From Butyrivibrio proteoclasticus P6B7 (GTDB taxonomy: Bacteria > Bacillota > Clostridia > Lachnospirales > Lachnospiraceae): DNA of 64,000 nt. The notes under the pieces were generated by a model, which was not told the origin of the DNA, made no database searches, and saw only the letters and a list, made by a program, of their open reading frames with translations. The position numbers and the translations under genes are program-made. Of the stretch, positions 1-8,688 are shown in pieces (position 1 is the stretch's first letter; each line of letters begins with the position of its first letter). The stretch is from the NCBI RefSeq assembly GCF_000622085.1, contig NZ_JHWL01000018.1:24109-88108 (forward strand), read 5' to 3'.

Positions 1-75
1 ACTATTATACGTCTAAATTAACATTTTTAAAAGAGCTCCGGCGCAATTGCAGTTTATACCGCTGGTTTAATCCAC

Positions 76-102
76 AAAAAAGGGGAGTTTATCTCCCCTT
101 TT
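76..102 (-). terminator. Rho-independent terminator of the GH28 operon
   Basis: A stem of AGGGGAG paired with CTCCCCT is closed by a short AT-rich loop and flanked by A and T runs. Read on the minus strand it lies just past the GH28 stop codon and ends in a U-tract, so it should end the pectin-locus transcript. Confidence 0.8.
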
Positions 103-105
103 CCA

Positions 106-1404
106 CTAAATGTCCATACTTGAAAATAATTCTCGTATACTATCCCCAATTTGTATATCAGCTTCCACAAAAACGTCCTTGGAACCCCTGTTATAAACTA
201 CAGGCATTTTCATTTCTCTTCTTCCGTTGACAGAGGGTCTTTCATCCAGCACCATAGCTGTCTTTCCGCTCTGATTCTCCATCCTGATAACAGAATCAGT
301 GATCTTCACATCGGATATAGGACTGTACTCTTCCCCAGCCACCACAATAGGCGCTTCGCTCTTAAGCATCAGGTGATCAATGCTGACGTGGTGGACCTTG
401 CCAGGGATCCTGTCCACATTTTCTCTTTTTACAGCTGATATAAACACCGGCTCACCCTCGCCCCACCAGGAGTAAATGGCAGCCTTTTTAAGAACGCTGT
501 CTGCAAAGTTCCTGGTATTTCCGCTTATATGGTGCATGGTGATGTTGTAGATCTCGCCTCCATCCCTGGACCAGATGCCGATTCCCCTGATGCAGTCCTT
601 GAGGACGCAGTCTGACACGATCACGTCGTGGATAGGCCCGTAGGTCTCAGTGCCGATCTTGATGGCGCTGCAGCAGGTGCTGAGAACGCAGCTGTTTACT
701 ATGATATTCTCGCAGTCACCGTACTTCTTATACATAGGCGCTGTGGACTTAAGGACGATACAGTCATCGCCGCTTACTATGTTACAGCCCCTTATTATCA
801 CGTTTTTGCAGCAGTCAGGATCGATACCGTCAGTATTTACGCCCCTCTTGTGGTTCATGATCCTGATGTTCTCAATACGGACATTTCTGCATCCCGCCAT
901 ATGCAAGGTCCAGAAAGCCGCATCCTTAAAGGTCACATCCACAATTGTGAGATTCTCCACATCCTCAAGAAAGCTCATCCTGGGCCTGAAGCCCTTCACG
1001 TTAAGCGGACACTCCTTGGGAGAGTCCTCTGGCTCATCGTCGTAAAAGACCTTTCGTCCCTGGCCATCAATTGTTCCAAAGCCCGAAATTGTAATATCCC
1101 TGGCATGGCAGGCATAGAGAAAGCAGCCTCCCTCCCAGCCTGTATCCGCGTTGTCATCTACAAAATCCTTGGAAAAATCCACCACATCCGCTTCATCAAG
1201 ACTTGAAACGAGCACTGCTCCACTTTCAAGATGCAGCTCCACATTGGACTTAAGAAGGAGTGAACCCGACAGATACTCACCTGCCGGGAACACTACCCTT
1301 CCCCCCTCAGTGCTGCAATCATCTATAGCTCTTTGTATCGCATCCGTGCATTTGCTTATTCCATCTGGCTTTGCACCATAGTCAACTACATTAAAATCCT
1401 TCAT
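106..1404 (-). CDS. Glycoside hydrolase family 28 (polygalacturonase-like)
   Basis: A 432-residue right-handed beta-helix enzyme of family GH28, which hydrolyses galacturonic acid linkages in pectin. The N-terminus (VVDYGAKPDG) is the usual pectate-lyase-fold opening. The catalytic motifs NTDGID (residues 190-195) and GDDC (212-215) supply the three conserved aspartates. There is no signal peptide, so it probably acts in the cytoplasm on imported oligogalacturonides, perhaps as an exo-enzyme. The start overlaps the end of the preceding glycosidase gene by 14 bp, which indicates translational coupling. It is the last gene of the minus-strand ABC transporter operon. The family is certain; the exact substrate (homogalacturonan or rhamnogalacturonan fragments) is not. 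Confidence 0.92.
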   Translation of the reverse strand: MKDFNVVDYGAKPDGISKCTDAIQRAIDDCSTEGGRVVFPAGEYLSGSLLLKSNVELHLESGAVLVSSLDEADVVDFSKDFVDDNADTGWEGGCFLYACHARDITISGFGTIDGQGRKVFYDDEPEDSPKECPLNVKGFRPRMSFLEDVENLTIVDVTFKDAAFWTLHMAGCRNVRIENIRIMNHKRGVNTDGIDPDCCKNVIIRGCNIVSGDDCIVLKSTAPMYKKYGDCENIIVNSCVLSTCCSAIKIGTETYGPIHDVIVSDCVLKDCIRGIGIWSRDGGEIYNITMHHISGNTRNFADSVLKKAAIYSWWGEGEPVFISAVKRENVDRIPGKVHHVSIDHLMLKSEAPIVVAGEEYSPISDVKITDSVIRMENQSGKTAMVLDERPSVNGRREMKMPVVYNRGSKDVFVEADIQIGDSIRELFSSMDI

Positions 1405-2788
1405 TCTTAGCTATTACCTTCCCCTTTAGATCAGTCTCTATGCGGCACCCTCTCTGGGCCACAAAGATTTCTTTTCCGTTTATCAATCCTCTTGCCTTAT
1501 CTCCGGAATTCTCCAGGACAAAAGAACTGTCTCCATAGGTCTGCTCATAGGTAACATCTGCACCCCTACTGCATCCCCACACTAGTTTATCACGGATAAG
1601 GCTCACTCCATACATTCTGGCAAAATATTCAAGACTTGAAAGGAGTGTGGGTCCATATCCATCCTGAAGCCCGGCAACGCTCTCCATGCAAGGCTCCATG
1701 GTAAAGGGATCGTACTGCTGAACGAAGGCATGTTCACTTCCTATTGCTTCAAACAGCTTATTTCCAAGCTTTGGAATAAGCTTATAATAGCCGTAATTCT
1801 CTAAAGCCCTGATGGCTCTTTGATAGGTAAGGCCCTGACACTGGCCACTCCAGTTGTTGACTCTTTCATTTCTAAAGACAGGGTCATTAGCCGCCACGCT
1901 TGGCAGCGGAAGCTTAGTCCAGAATTCATCAGGGTTAGTCAGGTGGTCATAGACGAAACGCTTTGCCTGTTCCGGATCCATGCTGCCCCAGTACATTGTT
2001 CTAAGGTTATTATGCAAAAGAGCTGTCATGGTCTGGTGCTTCTTGTCCCTGTCAAAGAAGGCACCATTTCTTTCATCCCACAGATAATCTCGCAACTTGT
2101 CCCTGACTTCTTTAGCTCTTTTATCATATAAAAGGGCGCTGTCCTCGTCCCCAAGAAGTCTTGCTATCTCTGAGACCACCTTCCTTGCTGAATAGGAGTA
2201 GCTCATGAAGTCCATGGAGGCGATAGGAACCAGGGTAAACTCATCTGGAGCCACATCCTTGTCCCAGTAGTTGGGGGCATCTCCGTACCTTACAGCGTTG
2301 TCTTCGCCGGTGTCATAGACGCACCAGCTCTCAAGACATCCGTCTCCGTCGGAATCCCGGACTGCCCATAAGTACTCATCGTACTTAATCAGTACTTCGT
2401 AGAGCTGCTGCAGATAAGCTTTATCTTTTCCAATGAGGTAATAGACATCTAGGGCAGGCTCTGCAAAGCAAAAGCCCTGGAACTTATCAAACTGTGGTAC
2501 TATCACACCCTGCTTATTTTCTATGCTTCCGGGAAGGCGCCCGTCTTCCCTTTGATGGTCCATGAAGATCTTAACGTTATTAAGGGCTACTTCGATATTT
2601 CTTTTGCCATACATGGCTCCGCCCATGGGCTGGGTCTCGATCCAGACCTTCTCATAGCCGCCGCCCTCAATAAGGACTTCTTTATCCCCAAACCTTTTGA
2701 TGTTCTTAAGGCACTTCTCCTCTGCGGCCCTAATAAGCGCCAATAGGGATGGATCAGAACAATCAAATCTAACACTTGCTTCAATCAT
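1391..2788 (-). CDS. MGH1/GH63-like (alpha/alpha)6-barrel glycosidase
   Basis: A 465-residue protein that looks like an (alpha/alpha)6 toroid glycosidase of the MGH1/GH63/trehalase-like group. It has repeated helical pairs with aromatic and acidic sugar-contact motifs such as ESWCVYDTGEDN, NNWSGQCQGLTYQ and ESVAGLQDGYGP. There is no signal peptide. It lies 4 bp downstream of the second permease and overlaps the GH28 gene, so all are co-transcribed. In this context it probably removes a terminal sugar from an imported pectic oligosaccharide. This is inference, since family members act on varied alpha-linked sugars. The final 50 residues look like a small beta domain. Confidence 0.7.
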   Translation of the reverse strand: MIEASVRFDCSDPSLLALIRAAEEKCLKNIKRFGDKEVLIEGGGYEKVWIETQPMGGAMYGKRNIEVALNNVKIFMDHQREDGRLPGSIENKQGVIVPQFDKFQGFCFAEPALDVYYLIGKDKAYLQQLYEVLIKYDEYLWAVRDSDGDGCLESWCVYDTGEDNAVRYGDAPNYWDKDVAPDEFTLVPIASMDFMSYSYSARKVVSEIARLLGDEDSALLYDKRAKEVRDKLRDYLWDERNGAFFDRDKKHQTMTALLHNNLRTMYWGSMDPEQAKRFVYDHLTNPDEFWTKLPLPSVAANDPVFRNERVNNWSGQCQGLTYQRAIRALENYGYYKLIPKLGNKLFEAIGSEHAFVQQYDPFTMEPCMESVAGLQDGYGPTLLSSLEYFARMYGVSLIRDKLVWGCSRGADVTYEQTYGDSSFVLENSGDKARGLINGKEIFVAQRGCRIETDLKGKVIAKNEGF

Positions 2789-2792
2789 AGTA

Positions 2793-3635
2793 TTATCCTT
2801 TAAGTCCGCTTGTTCCGATTCCCTCTACCAGATACTTGTTAAAGAAAAGGAATATCAAAAAGACAGGAATCAGTGATAGGGTCGACATTGCAAACATTGC
2901 GCCATAGTCTGTCACCGATGCTGAGTCAGCGAAGAGCTTGATGGCGATGGAGGCTGTATAGGACTGTGGTCTTGATAAGTAAAGCAGTGGTCCCATATAG
3001 TCATCCCACTTCCAGTAGAACTGAATGATGACGGTGGTGACGATGGCTGGCTTTAACAATGGAAGGATTATTCTGGCGTAAATGCCATACTTGCTACAAC
3101 CATCAATCTTGGCCGCCTCATCCAGCTCTCTTGGAATGCCTTGCATAAACTGCATCATTTGATATATAAAGAATGCCTGTCCGCAGAAGTATGGGAGGAT
3201 CAGCGGTACATAACCAGGCACCAAATGAAGCCTGTAATATATAAGATACTGTGGGATCATAATTACCTGGCCTGGAAGCATCATTGTTGCCAGCATGCAG
3301 GTAAACCACAGGTTTCTTCCTCTGAATTTGATCCTTGAAAGGCTATAGGCCACCAGTGATGAGGATATAACCGTTCCAAAGGTTGCTATTGTTGTTACTA
3401 CCATTGAGTTCTTAAAAAACACTGCAAAGCTCGTTCCGCCAAAGCCCCTGAAACCCGTTGGATAGTTGCTCATCTTAAGGTCTTTGGGAATAAGGCTAAG
3501 TGTTCCCCTTAGTATCTCTGCATTATCCTTAAAAGAGCCACTGATCATCCACAGAACCGGATAGACCATGATGAATCCAAAGGCCAGAACAAGGATGTGA
3601 TACAGGATTTTTGTAATTAGTCTTCTTTCCTTCAT
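2793..3635 (-). CDS. Carbohydrate ABC transporter permease (MalG type)
   Basis: A 280-residue inner-membrane permease of the CUT1 sugar ABC family with about six hydrophobic segments. The cytoplasmic EAA loop that contacts the ATPase is visible as DEAAKIDGCSKYGIYARIIL. The C-terminus (EGIGTSGLKG) is typical of MalG-type subunits. A good ribosome binding site (GGGGGAGAG) precedes the ATG. The gene follows the MalF-type permease by 12 bp and pairs with it. No ATPase gene is present here, as is usual for CUT1 systems that share an MsmK-type ATPase encoded elsewhere. Confidence 0.92.
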   Translation of the reverse strand: MKERRLITKILYHILVLAFGFIMVYPVLWMISGSFKDNAEILRGTLSLIPKDLKMSNYPTGFRGFGGTSFAVFFKNSMVVTTIATFGTVISSSLVAYSLSRIKFRGRNLWFTCMLATMMLPGQVIMIPQYLIYYRLHLVPGYVPLILPYFCGQAFFIYQMMQFMQGIPRELDEAAKIDGCSKYGIYARIILPLLKPAIVTTVIIQFYWKWDDYMGPLLYLSRPQSYTASIAIKLFADSASVTDYGAMFAMSTLSLIPVFLIFLFFNKYLVEGIGTSGLKG

Positions 3636-3647
3636 GTCTCTCCCCCG

Positions 3648-4544
3648 TTAACCCTCTGCCTCATTAAATACCCAGAACTTGGAGCTTCTAAAGATAAGCA
3701 GTGTGATAAGGCTCATAACTATCAGCATTACCCAGCTCATGGCGCAGGCATAGCCCATGTTGTTGTACTTAAAGGCCTGATTGTACACATTAAGCGCATA
3801 GAGCATTGTGGCGTTGTTTGGCCCGCCACCAGTGATGATAAAGGCCTGGGTAAAGGTCATGAATGCCGCAATTGTCTGCATTACCAGGTTGTAAAGAATA
3901 ATAGGTGACAGACATGGCAGTGTAATTCTAAAAAAGCTCTGGAAGCCATTGGCTCCGTCAATTTGAGCTGCTTCGTAGTAGGTCCTTGGTATTTCTTTTA
4001 ACCCGGCAGCGAAGATGATCATTGAGGATCCAAACTGCCACACAGCCATCAGGATCAAGGGATAGATGGCCAGATGCTCATCGCCGAACCAGTTAATCTT
4101 CTCAAGGCCCATGTTCACAAGGATTGAGTTAAAAAGACCTTTCCTTGCAAAGAGTTGTTTCCACACAAGAGCCACAGCTACAGAACCGCCCACCAGTGAT
4201 GGCACGTAGTAAAGGGATCTGTAGAGGGTTACCATTCTGCTTTTCCTTGTGAGGATATATGCCACAAGAAGAGCGAAAGATAGCTTGATGGGCACAGATA
4301 TAAGTACGTACTGCAGGGTTTTAAGGATAGACTTTGAAAAGACCTCGTCCTTAAACAGGTTTAGAAAGTTCTTTACCCCTACAAATACTGCCTGCTTGCT
4401 TCCCAGAGAATAGTCCGTAAAAGAGTACCCAAGGGACATGCAGATAGGGATCAGCGAAAAGCACACAAATCCGAATATGAAAGGCGCAGCGAATACGTGT
4501 CCCACCACAGCATCGCTGTTTAGTTTTGCTCTAAGTTTCTCCAC
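3648..4544 (-). CDS. Carbohydrate ABC transporter permease (MalF type)
   Basis: A 298-residue CUT1 permease with six predicted membrane segments and an EAA loop (YYEAAQIDGANGFQSFFRI). The start is probably GTG, placed 8 nt after a strong AGGAGG. It is separated from the upstream binding-protein gene by a hairpin with a U-tract (4561-4589), which would let the binding protein be made in excess over the permeases. With the MalG-type subunit it should form the channel for the oligosaccharide used by the two glycosidases downstream. Confidence 0.92.
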   Translation of the reverse strand: MEKLRAKLNSDAVVGHVFAAPFIFGFVCFSLIPICMSLGYSFTDYSLGSKQAVFVGVKNFLNLFKDEVFSKSILKTLQYVLISVPIKLSFALLVAYILTRKSRMVTLYRSLYYVPSLVGGSVAVALVWKQLFARKGLFNSILVNMGLEKINWFGDEHLAIYPLILMAVWQFGSSMIIFAAGLKEIPRTYYEAAQIDGANGFQSFFRITLPCLSPIILYNLVMQTIAAFMTFTQAFIITGGGPNNATMLYALNVYNQAFKYNNMGYACAMSWVMLIVMSLITLLIFRSSKFWVFNEAEG

Positions 4545-4560
4545 CCAAAATTCCTCCTGT

Positions 4561-4589
4561 AAAAAACCCCGCCTGTGTTACCAGGCGGG
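4561..4589 (-). terminator. Intercistronic attenuating hairpin
   Basis: CCCGCCTG pairs with CAGGCGGG around a 6-nt loop, and on the minus strand it is followed by six T residues. It lies between the binding-protein gene and the permease genes. Partial termination here would raise binding-protein expression over that of the permeases. Confidence 0.75.
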
Positions 4590-4596
4590 ATTCTAA

Positions 4597-5991
4597 TTAT
4601 TTGAATAAAGCCTCTGCATCGGAATAGGTCTTTTGTGCTGCCTCATCCGCTGTAATCTCGCCGCTGACAACCTGTTGAATGTAGTTGAGGTAGTTATCCT
4701 GAACCTGATCCTGTCCATCAGGTGAAAGAACATTGTATTCACTTGGTGTAGGAAGCTTACTTACGTAATCAACGTAGTCATACATGATCTGCTGTGCTGT
4801 TGTCGCCTCTTTTGCAAGGGCTTCTCTAACAAGCTCGTTAGAAGGGATTCCTCTTTCTGCCTGAAGGATCATGTTGCAGTCGATGTCGTTCTCGAACCAG
4901 CTGATGAATGCTGCAGCTGCTTCCTTGTGAGCTGAATCCTGTGATACGCAGAGCATCTGTGATGACTGAATAACCATACCTGAATTACCATCTGCTGTAA
5001 CCTTAGGAATTGGTGCAAGGGCAAGAGTTCTTCCCTGCTCTTCGCATACGTTGTAGATTGTTGGGAACTGGTTAACAGCAACCCATGTCATAGCTGCTTC
5101 GCCGGTAACGAGAAAGTCGTTCTCGATGTTGGTAACCTCTGCTGAAGCACCTGCGTCTGGGTATGAACCCTTCTTGATCATGTCAGCTCTCATCTGAATG
5201 AAAGGTGTAAGGAGCTGATAATCTGTGAAGCCCATTCCTGTAAGGTCGATGTTAAAGAAGCTGTTCTCGCCAAGGGCACCCTGCTGTGATACGTAAGCTG
5301 AGCAGCCTGCGATGAAGTCTGATGAAAGGAATGTGGATGAACCAAAGATTCCAAGCTTTTCTGTGATCAGGTCAGCTGCCTTCTGATAATCGTCCCAGGT
5401 CCAGTTCTCGTTAGGAAGCTCTGCTCCTGCTTCTTCGAACATTGCTGGATCATAAGCGATACCGTAGGTGTTGATTCCGTTGGTAAGTCCAAGCTGTGTG
5501 CCGTCTTTATCTCTTGTGGTCTTAAGGTTAGCCTCTGAGATGTTGGATACATCAACAACGCCTGATTCAATGTATTCGTCTAATGGGTAAATCTTATCAA
5601 GATACATAGGGAAGTTTCCGCCAAGCTGGAATACGTCCCATACTTCATCGGAAGCTACAAGAGTTTTGAGCTTGGTGAAGTAGTCGTCGAAAGAATAGAA
5701 TTCATATTCAAAAGTGATGTTTGGATGAAGGCTCTCGTAGAGTTCGATTGCTGCGATTGTCTTGTCGTGTCTGTCCTGTGAACCCCACCATGCCATACGA
5801 AGTGTGATTTCTTCTTCAGATTCTGCTGGTGCTTCGGTAGCACTGTCAGCAGGTGCTTCTGCCTTTTCTTCCTTAGTGGCTTCCTGCTGTGGTGCAGAAT
5901 CTGTGCTGTCTGCAGCAGCATTTCCGCAGCCTACAACTGATGCTGTCAGCATAGTCAATACCATTAAAGAACTAAGTAACCTTCTCTTCAT
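4597..5991 (-). CDS. Sugar ABC transporter substrate-binding lipoprotein
   Basis: A 464-residue extracellular solute-binding protein of the CUT1 type. It has a lipoprotein signal peptide with lipobox SVVGC, followed by a Ser/Ala/Glu-rich linker and a two-lobe binding domain that starts near ITLRMAWWG. The chosen start (MKRRLLSS) sits behind TAAGGAGGAG; an upstream in-frame start would add ten residues and has no such site. It is the first gene of the pectin operon and delivers ligand to the two permeases downstream. The sugar is inferred from the GH28 and GH43 neighbours. Confidence 0.92.
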   Translation of the reverse strand: MKRRLLSSLMVLTMLTASVVGCGNAAADSTDSAPQQEATKEEKAEAPADSATEAPAESEEEITLRMAWWGSQDRHDKTIAAIELYESLHPNITFEYEFYSFDDYFTKLKTLVASDEVWDVFQLGGNFPMYLDKIYPLDEYIESGVVDVSNISEANLKTTRDKDGTQLGLTNGINTYGIAYDPAMFEEAGAELPNENWTWDDYQKAADLITEKLGIFGSSTFLSSDFIAGCSAYVSQQGALGENSFFNIDLTGMGFTDYQLLTPFIQMRADMIKKGSYPDAGASAEVTNIENDFLVTGEAAMTWVAVNQFPTIYNVCEEQGRTLALAPIPKVTADGNSGMVIQSSQMLCVSQDSAHKEAAAAFISWFENDIDCNMILQAERGIPSNELVREALAKEATTAQQIMYDYVDYVSKLPTPSEYNVLSPDGQDQVQDNYLNYIQQVVSGEITADEAAQKTYSDAEALFK

Positions 5992-6102
5992 GTTCTCCTC
6001 CTTATTCAAATCCCAACACATTTTGTTTGTAAAGACGTCTTTCTTTAATCAAAATTGTATCGGCGATTTTCCGGGGATTCAATGATTTCGGGCACTTTGA
6101 GC

Positions 6103-6131
6103 ATTAAAGTGAAACTTAATCCATTTTTCAA
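6103..6131 (-). promoter_or_regulatory. Probable sigma-A promoter of the pectin transporter operon
   Basis: On the minus strand a TTGAAA -35 box and a TTTAAT -10 box are separated by 17 bp, about 110 bp upstream of the binding-protein start. A short dyad CACTTT/AAAGTG overlaps the -10 region and could be a regulator site. The call rests on sequence match and spacing only. Confidence 0.5.
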
Positions 6132-6199
6132 ACTATATTTACCGGTGTGATAATACAGTTGTAGTTTCCATGCATTTCAGCTCTTGTCTGGCAAAAGAG

Positions 6200-7060
6200 C
6201 TATCTATGTCTGGTCAGTGTCTTGCGATACTGGAGAGGAGTTACTGCCATCTGCTTCTTGAAGACCCTTTCAAAGTAAGTGAGGCTGTCGTAGCCCAGCC
6301 TGTTAGCAATCTCTGCCATGGACATATCCTCATTCATAAGGTATTCCTTGCTGGCTGCTATGCGGTAAAGATTGATATATTCTGAGATAGTGAAGTTAGT
6401 GACTTCTTTGAAAATCCTGCACAAGTATGACTTACTCATGTAGAACTTCTTTGCAAGAGCATCCACGGATTCAATTGTGGCGTAGTTCTTGGCGATGTAG
6501 TCTGCCACCTGATGAACTCTCTTCTGCTTATCGATATGGGACTTAACACCCTCGTCGTTGAACTTAACAGTCTTTTTCTTATCCCACTTCTCCTGCTCAA
6601 GCATGATCTGGAGAATATAGTTCTTAAGCTTTCCTTCTCTTGTCCCCGATTTGTCCTTTAGAACACCATTTTCAATGTCAGAAAGAATGCGCATCATAAC
6701 CTCGTTATCCCCAACCTGGTAGACACCGTGGTGCTTATGGAAGAACTCACCTATATCGATGCCAAACAGCTCCGCTATAGGCCTAAAGCTCTTTTCCTCA
6801 ATCTCTATAAGAAGTCTGTCGTGGAAATGTCCGCCAATGATGCAGGTCTTGGCGATAAGAGACTTGTCGATTATGGCAATGCACCCCTCAGAAAGGCGAT
6901 AGCATCTGCCATCAACAAAAAAGAATCTCTCCCCCTTGAAGATGTACTGAATCTGATATTCATTGTGATAGAAACCAAGCTTGGAAGTAAAGTCCTGGTC
7001 TCTTTCAACTCTCCCGATTGCAAAACCGTCAAACTTTTCTCTGTAAATTGAAGTATACAT
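6200..7060 (-). CDS. AraC-family transcriptional regulator
   Basis: A 286-residue regulator with an N-terminal cupin-like sensor (about residues 10-100) and a C-terminal pair of AraC helix-turn-helix motifs (SVDALAKKFYMSKSYLCRIF and MAEIANRLGYDSLTYFERVF). The start at 7060 is preferred because GGGGGAT lies just upstream; the in-frame ATG at 7072 has no ribosome site. It lies between the transporter operon and the divergent GH43 gene, sharing a 62-bp control region with the latter. It probably activates both units in response to a pectin-derived sugar. Confidence 0.88.
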   Translation of the reverse strand: MYTSIYREKFDGFAIGRVERDQDFTSKLGFYHNEYQIQYIFKGERFFFVDGRCYRLSEGCIAIIDKSLIAKTCIIGGHFHDRLLIEIEEKSFRPIAELFGIDIGEFFHKHHGVYQVGDNEVMMRILSDIENGVLKDKSGTREGKLKNYILQIMLEQEKWDKKKTVKFNDEGVKSHIDKQKRVHQVADYIAKNYATIESVDALAKKFYMSKSYLCRIFKEVTNFTISEYINLYRIAASKEYLMNEDMSMAEIANRLGYDSLTYFERVFKKQMAVTPLQYRKTLTRHR

Positions 7061-7122
7061 TTGATCCCCCATAGCTTATGCTAATGTATATATTCTACAG
7101 TATATCAGGGGGTATGACCACA

Positions 7123-7989
7123 ATGGAGTTAACTGAAATCAATGTAAGAGATCCTTTTATTCTTCCCTATGACGGCAAATACTATCTGTTCGGCACAAGA
7201 GCTAGGACCTGCTGGGGTAAGGCCGATGGCTTTGATGGCTATGTCAGCAGTGATCTAAAGACCTGGGATGGCCCCTTTGAAGTTTTCCACAAGCCCGATG
7301 ACTTCTGGGCTGACAAGAACTACTGGGCTCCCGAGGTCCATGAATATCAAGGCGCATTTTATATGTTCGCAACCTTCAATTCAGAAGCCAAGGACATGAA
7401 GGGTACCATGATTCTTAAGGCCGACACCCCCCTTGGTCCCTACCGCCTTCACAGCGAAGGCAAGATCACTCCTGATGAGTGGAACTGCCTTGATGGCACC
7501 TTCTATGTGGATAAGGCTGGCAAGCCCTACATGGTATTTAGCCACGAATGGGTTGACCTTCAGGACGGCGAGATCTGCGCTGTAGAGCTTTCCTCAGATT
7601 TAAAAAGAGCTATCTCCACACCCAGAACGCTATTTAAGGCCTCCATGGCAAAGCCCTGGGTTTCTCCAATTAAGCATCGTCTCTTCGAAGGCCCTGTCTA
7701 CGTAACTGACGGCCCCTTCATGCACCGCCTGCCCGACGGATCCCTCATAATGCTCTGGGCCAGCTTCTCAGAAGGCAACTACGCTGAAGGCATTGCCCAC
7801 TCCGATAACGGCGACATCACCGGCAACTGGACCATCGACGAAATGCCCCTCTTCGACAAGGACGGCGGCCACGGCATGCTCTTCAAAGACTATGAAGGCC
7901 ACCTCTACCTGGTCCTTCACCAGCCAAATAAGACACCCGAGGAACACCCCGTACTAATTCCACTAAGTGAAGAAGGCCTTTGCAAATGA
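7123..7989 (+). CDS. Glycoside hydrolase family 43 (arabinosidase/xylosidase-like)
   Basis: A 288-residue five-bladed beta-propeller enzyme of family GH43. The general base Asp is in NVRDPFIL near the N-terminus, the pKa-modulating Asp in CLDGTFYVD, and the general acid Glu in FEGPVYVTDGP. There is no signal peptide, so it acts inside the cell. The start at 7123 is chosen for its 10-nt spacing from GGGGG; upstream in-frame ATGs lack a ribosome site. It is divergent from the AraC gene and probably trims arabinose or related side chains from imported pectic oligosaccharides. The fine specificity cannot be read from the sequence. Confidence 0.9.
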   Translation: MELTEINVRDPFILPYDGKYYLFGTRARTCWGKADGFDGYVSSDLKTWDGPFEVFHKPDDFWADKNYWAPEVHEYQGAFYMFATFNSEAKDMKGTMILKADTPLGPYRLHSEGKITPDEWNCLDGTFYVDKAGKPYMVFSHEWVDLQDGEICAVELSSDLKRAISTPRTLFKASMAKPWVSPIKHRLFEGPVYVTDGPFMHRLPDGSLIMLWASFSEGNYAEGIAHSDNGDITGNWTIDEMPLFDKDGGHGMLFKDYEGHLYLVLHQPNKTPEEHPVLIPLSEEGLCK

Positions 7990-8016
7990 TGTTCCCTTTT
8001 GGCGACTATAACAATC

Positions 8017-8618
8017 GAGGGGAAGCCCCCACAGTTTCTATTTTGCGGTGTAAGAGCCGAGCTTGTAATTTAAGAGCTTTTCAAAAGTGCTTCAGAAATC
8101 CTGCTTGCGAATTAACTGTCTGAGGTTTGGCTTTTAGATTTTTAAGGCAGGTGCTTTTAATCTCGCTCGTTACAAAAAAGGTGCACATTTTCTCAGATGC
8201 TCCCGCAGCCTTTCTTTCAATGCGCATGCTGCACGAAAAGACTTGCAGGGCGGATTTATATTACATGGCAATTGGAGCTTTGCTCCATAGGCAAAATAAT
8301 AAACGAGAATTTCCAAACTCTGTGAGCTTGGAAATCTCGTTTATTTTTTGCCGTAACGAGCGCTTTGCGCTCTTGCCATGTAATATAATCCTTACGCCCT
8401 GCTTCAGACAATCGTTCGCATGCGCGGGAAAGTCTGCCATGGGAGCATTAGAAAATGGCACTTTTATTGCCTATATTCGCGAGTATTAAAACACCCTGCC
8501 TTTAAAAATCAAAAGCCAAATCGAGTTTTAATTCGCAGGATTTAGAAGCACCTTTTGGAAAGCCTTAAATTACAGCGAGCGAACCACCGCAAAATAGAAA
8601 CTGTGGGGGCTTCCCCTC
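8017..8618. repeat. 602-bp fold-back element, copy 1
   Basis: The whole segment is one long imperfect inverted repeat centred near 8318. The outermost 34 bp (8017-8050) are the perfect reverse complement of 8585-8618. Further paired blocks follow inward, for example 8126-8135 with 8511-8520. The centre is a hairpin of AACGAGAATTTCCAA with TTGGAAATCTCGTT. Each inner arm carries its own short hairpin: TGGAGC-TTT-GCTCCA (8273-8287) and GAGCGC-TTT-GCGCTC (8358-8372). No reading frame is shared intact with copy 2 at 43722-44319. It lies between the convergent GH43 and tig genes. It could be a MITE-like mobile element or a very large structured RNA. No target-site duplication is evident. Confidence 0.9.
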
Positions 8619-8634
8619 GCATTGCCTTAACACC

Positions 8635-8666
8635 ACAAAAAAGGGACTTGCATTTGCAAGTCCCTT
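8635..8666 (-). terminator. Terminator of tig
   Basis: AAGGGACTTGCA pairs perfectly with TGCAAGTCCCTT around a minimal loop, with a U-tract when read on the minus strand. It lies 22 bp past the tig stop codon. Confidence 0.85.
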
Positions 8667-8688
8667 AATAATTCTATGTGAGTGAGAA

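Noticed and set aside
8127..8489. Reading frames inside the fold-back elements, including a shared MPFSNAP-type start
   Set aside because: The frame starting MPFSNAP at 8461 on the minus strand matches the one at 43878 for about 39 codons and then shifts frame. Conservation follows base pairing, not coding.
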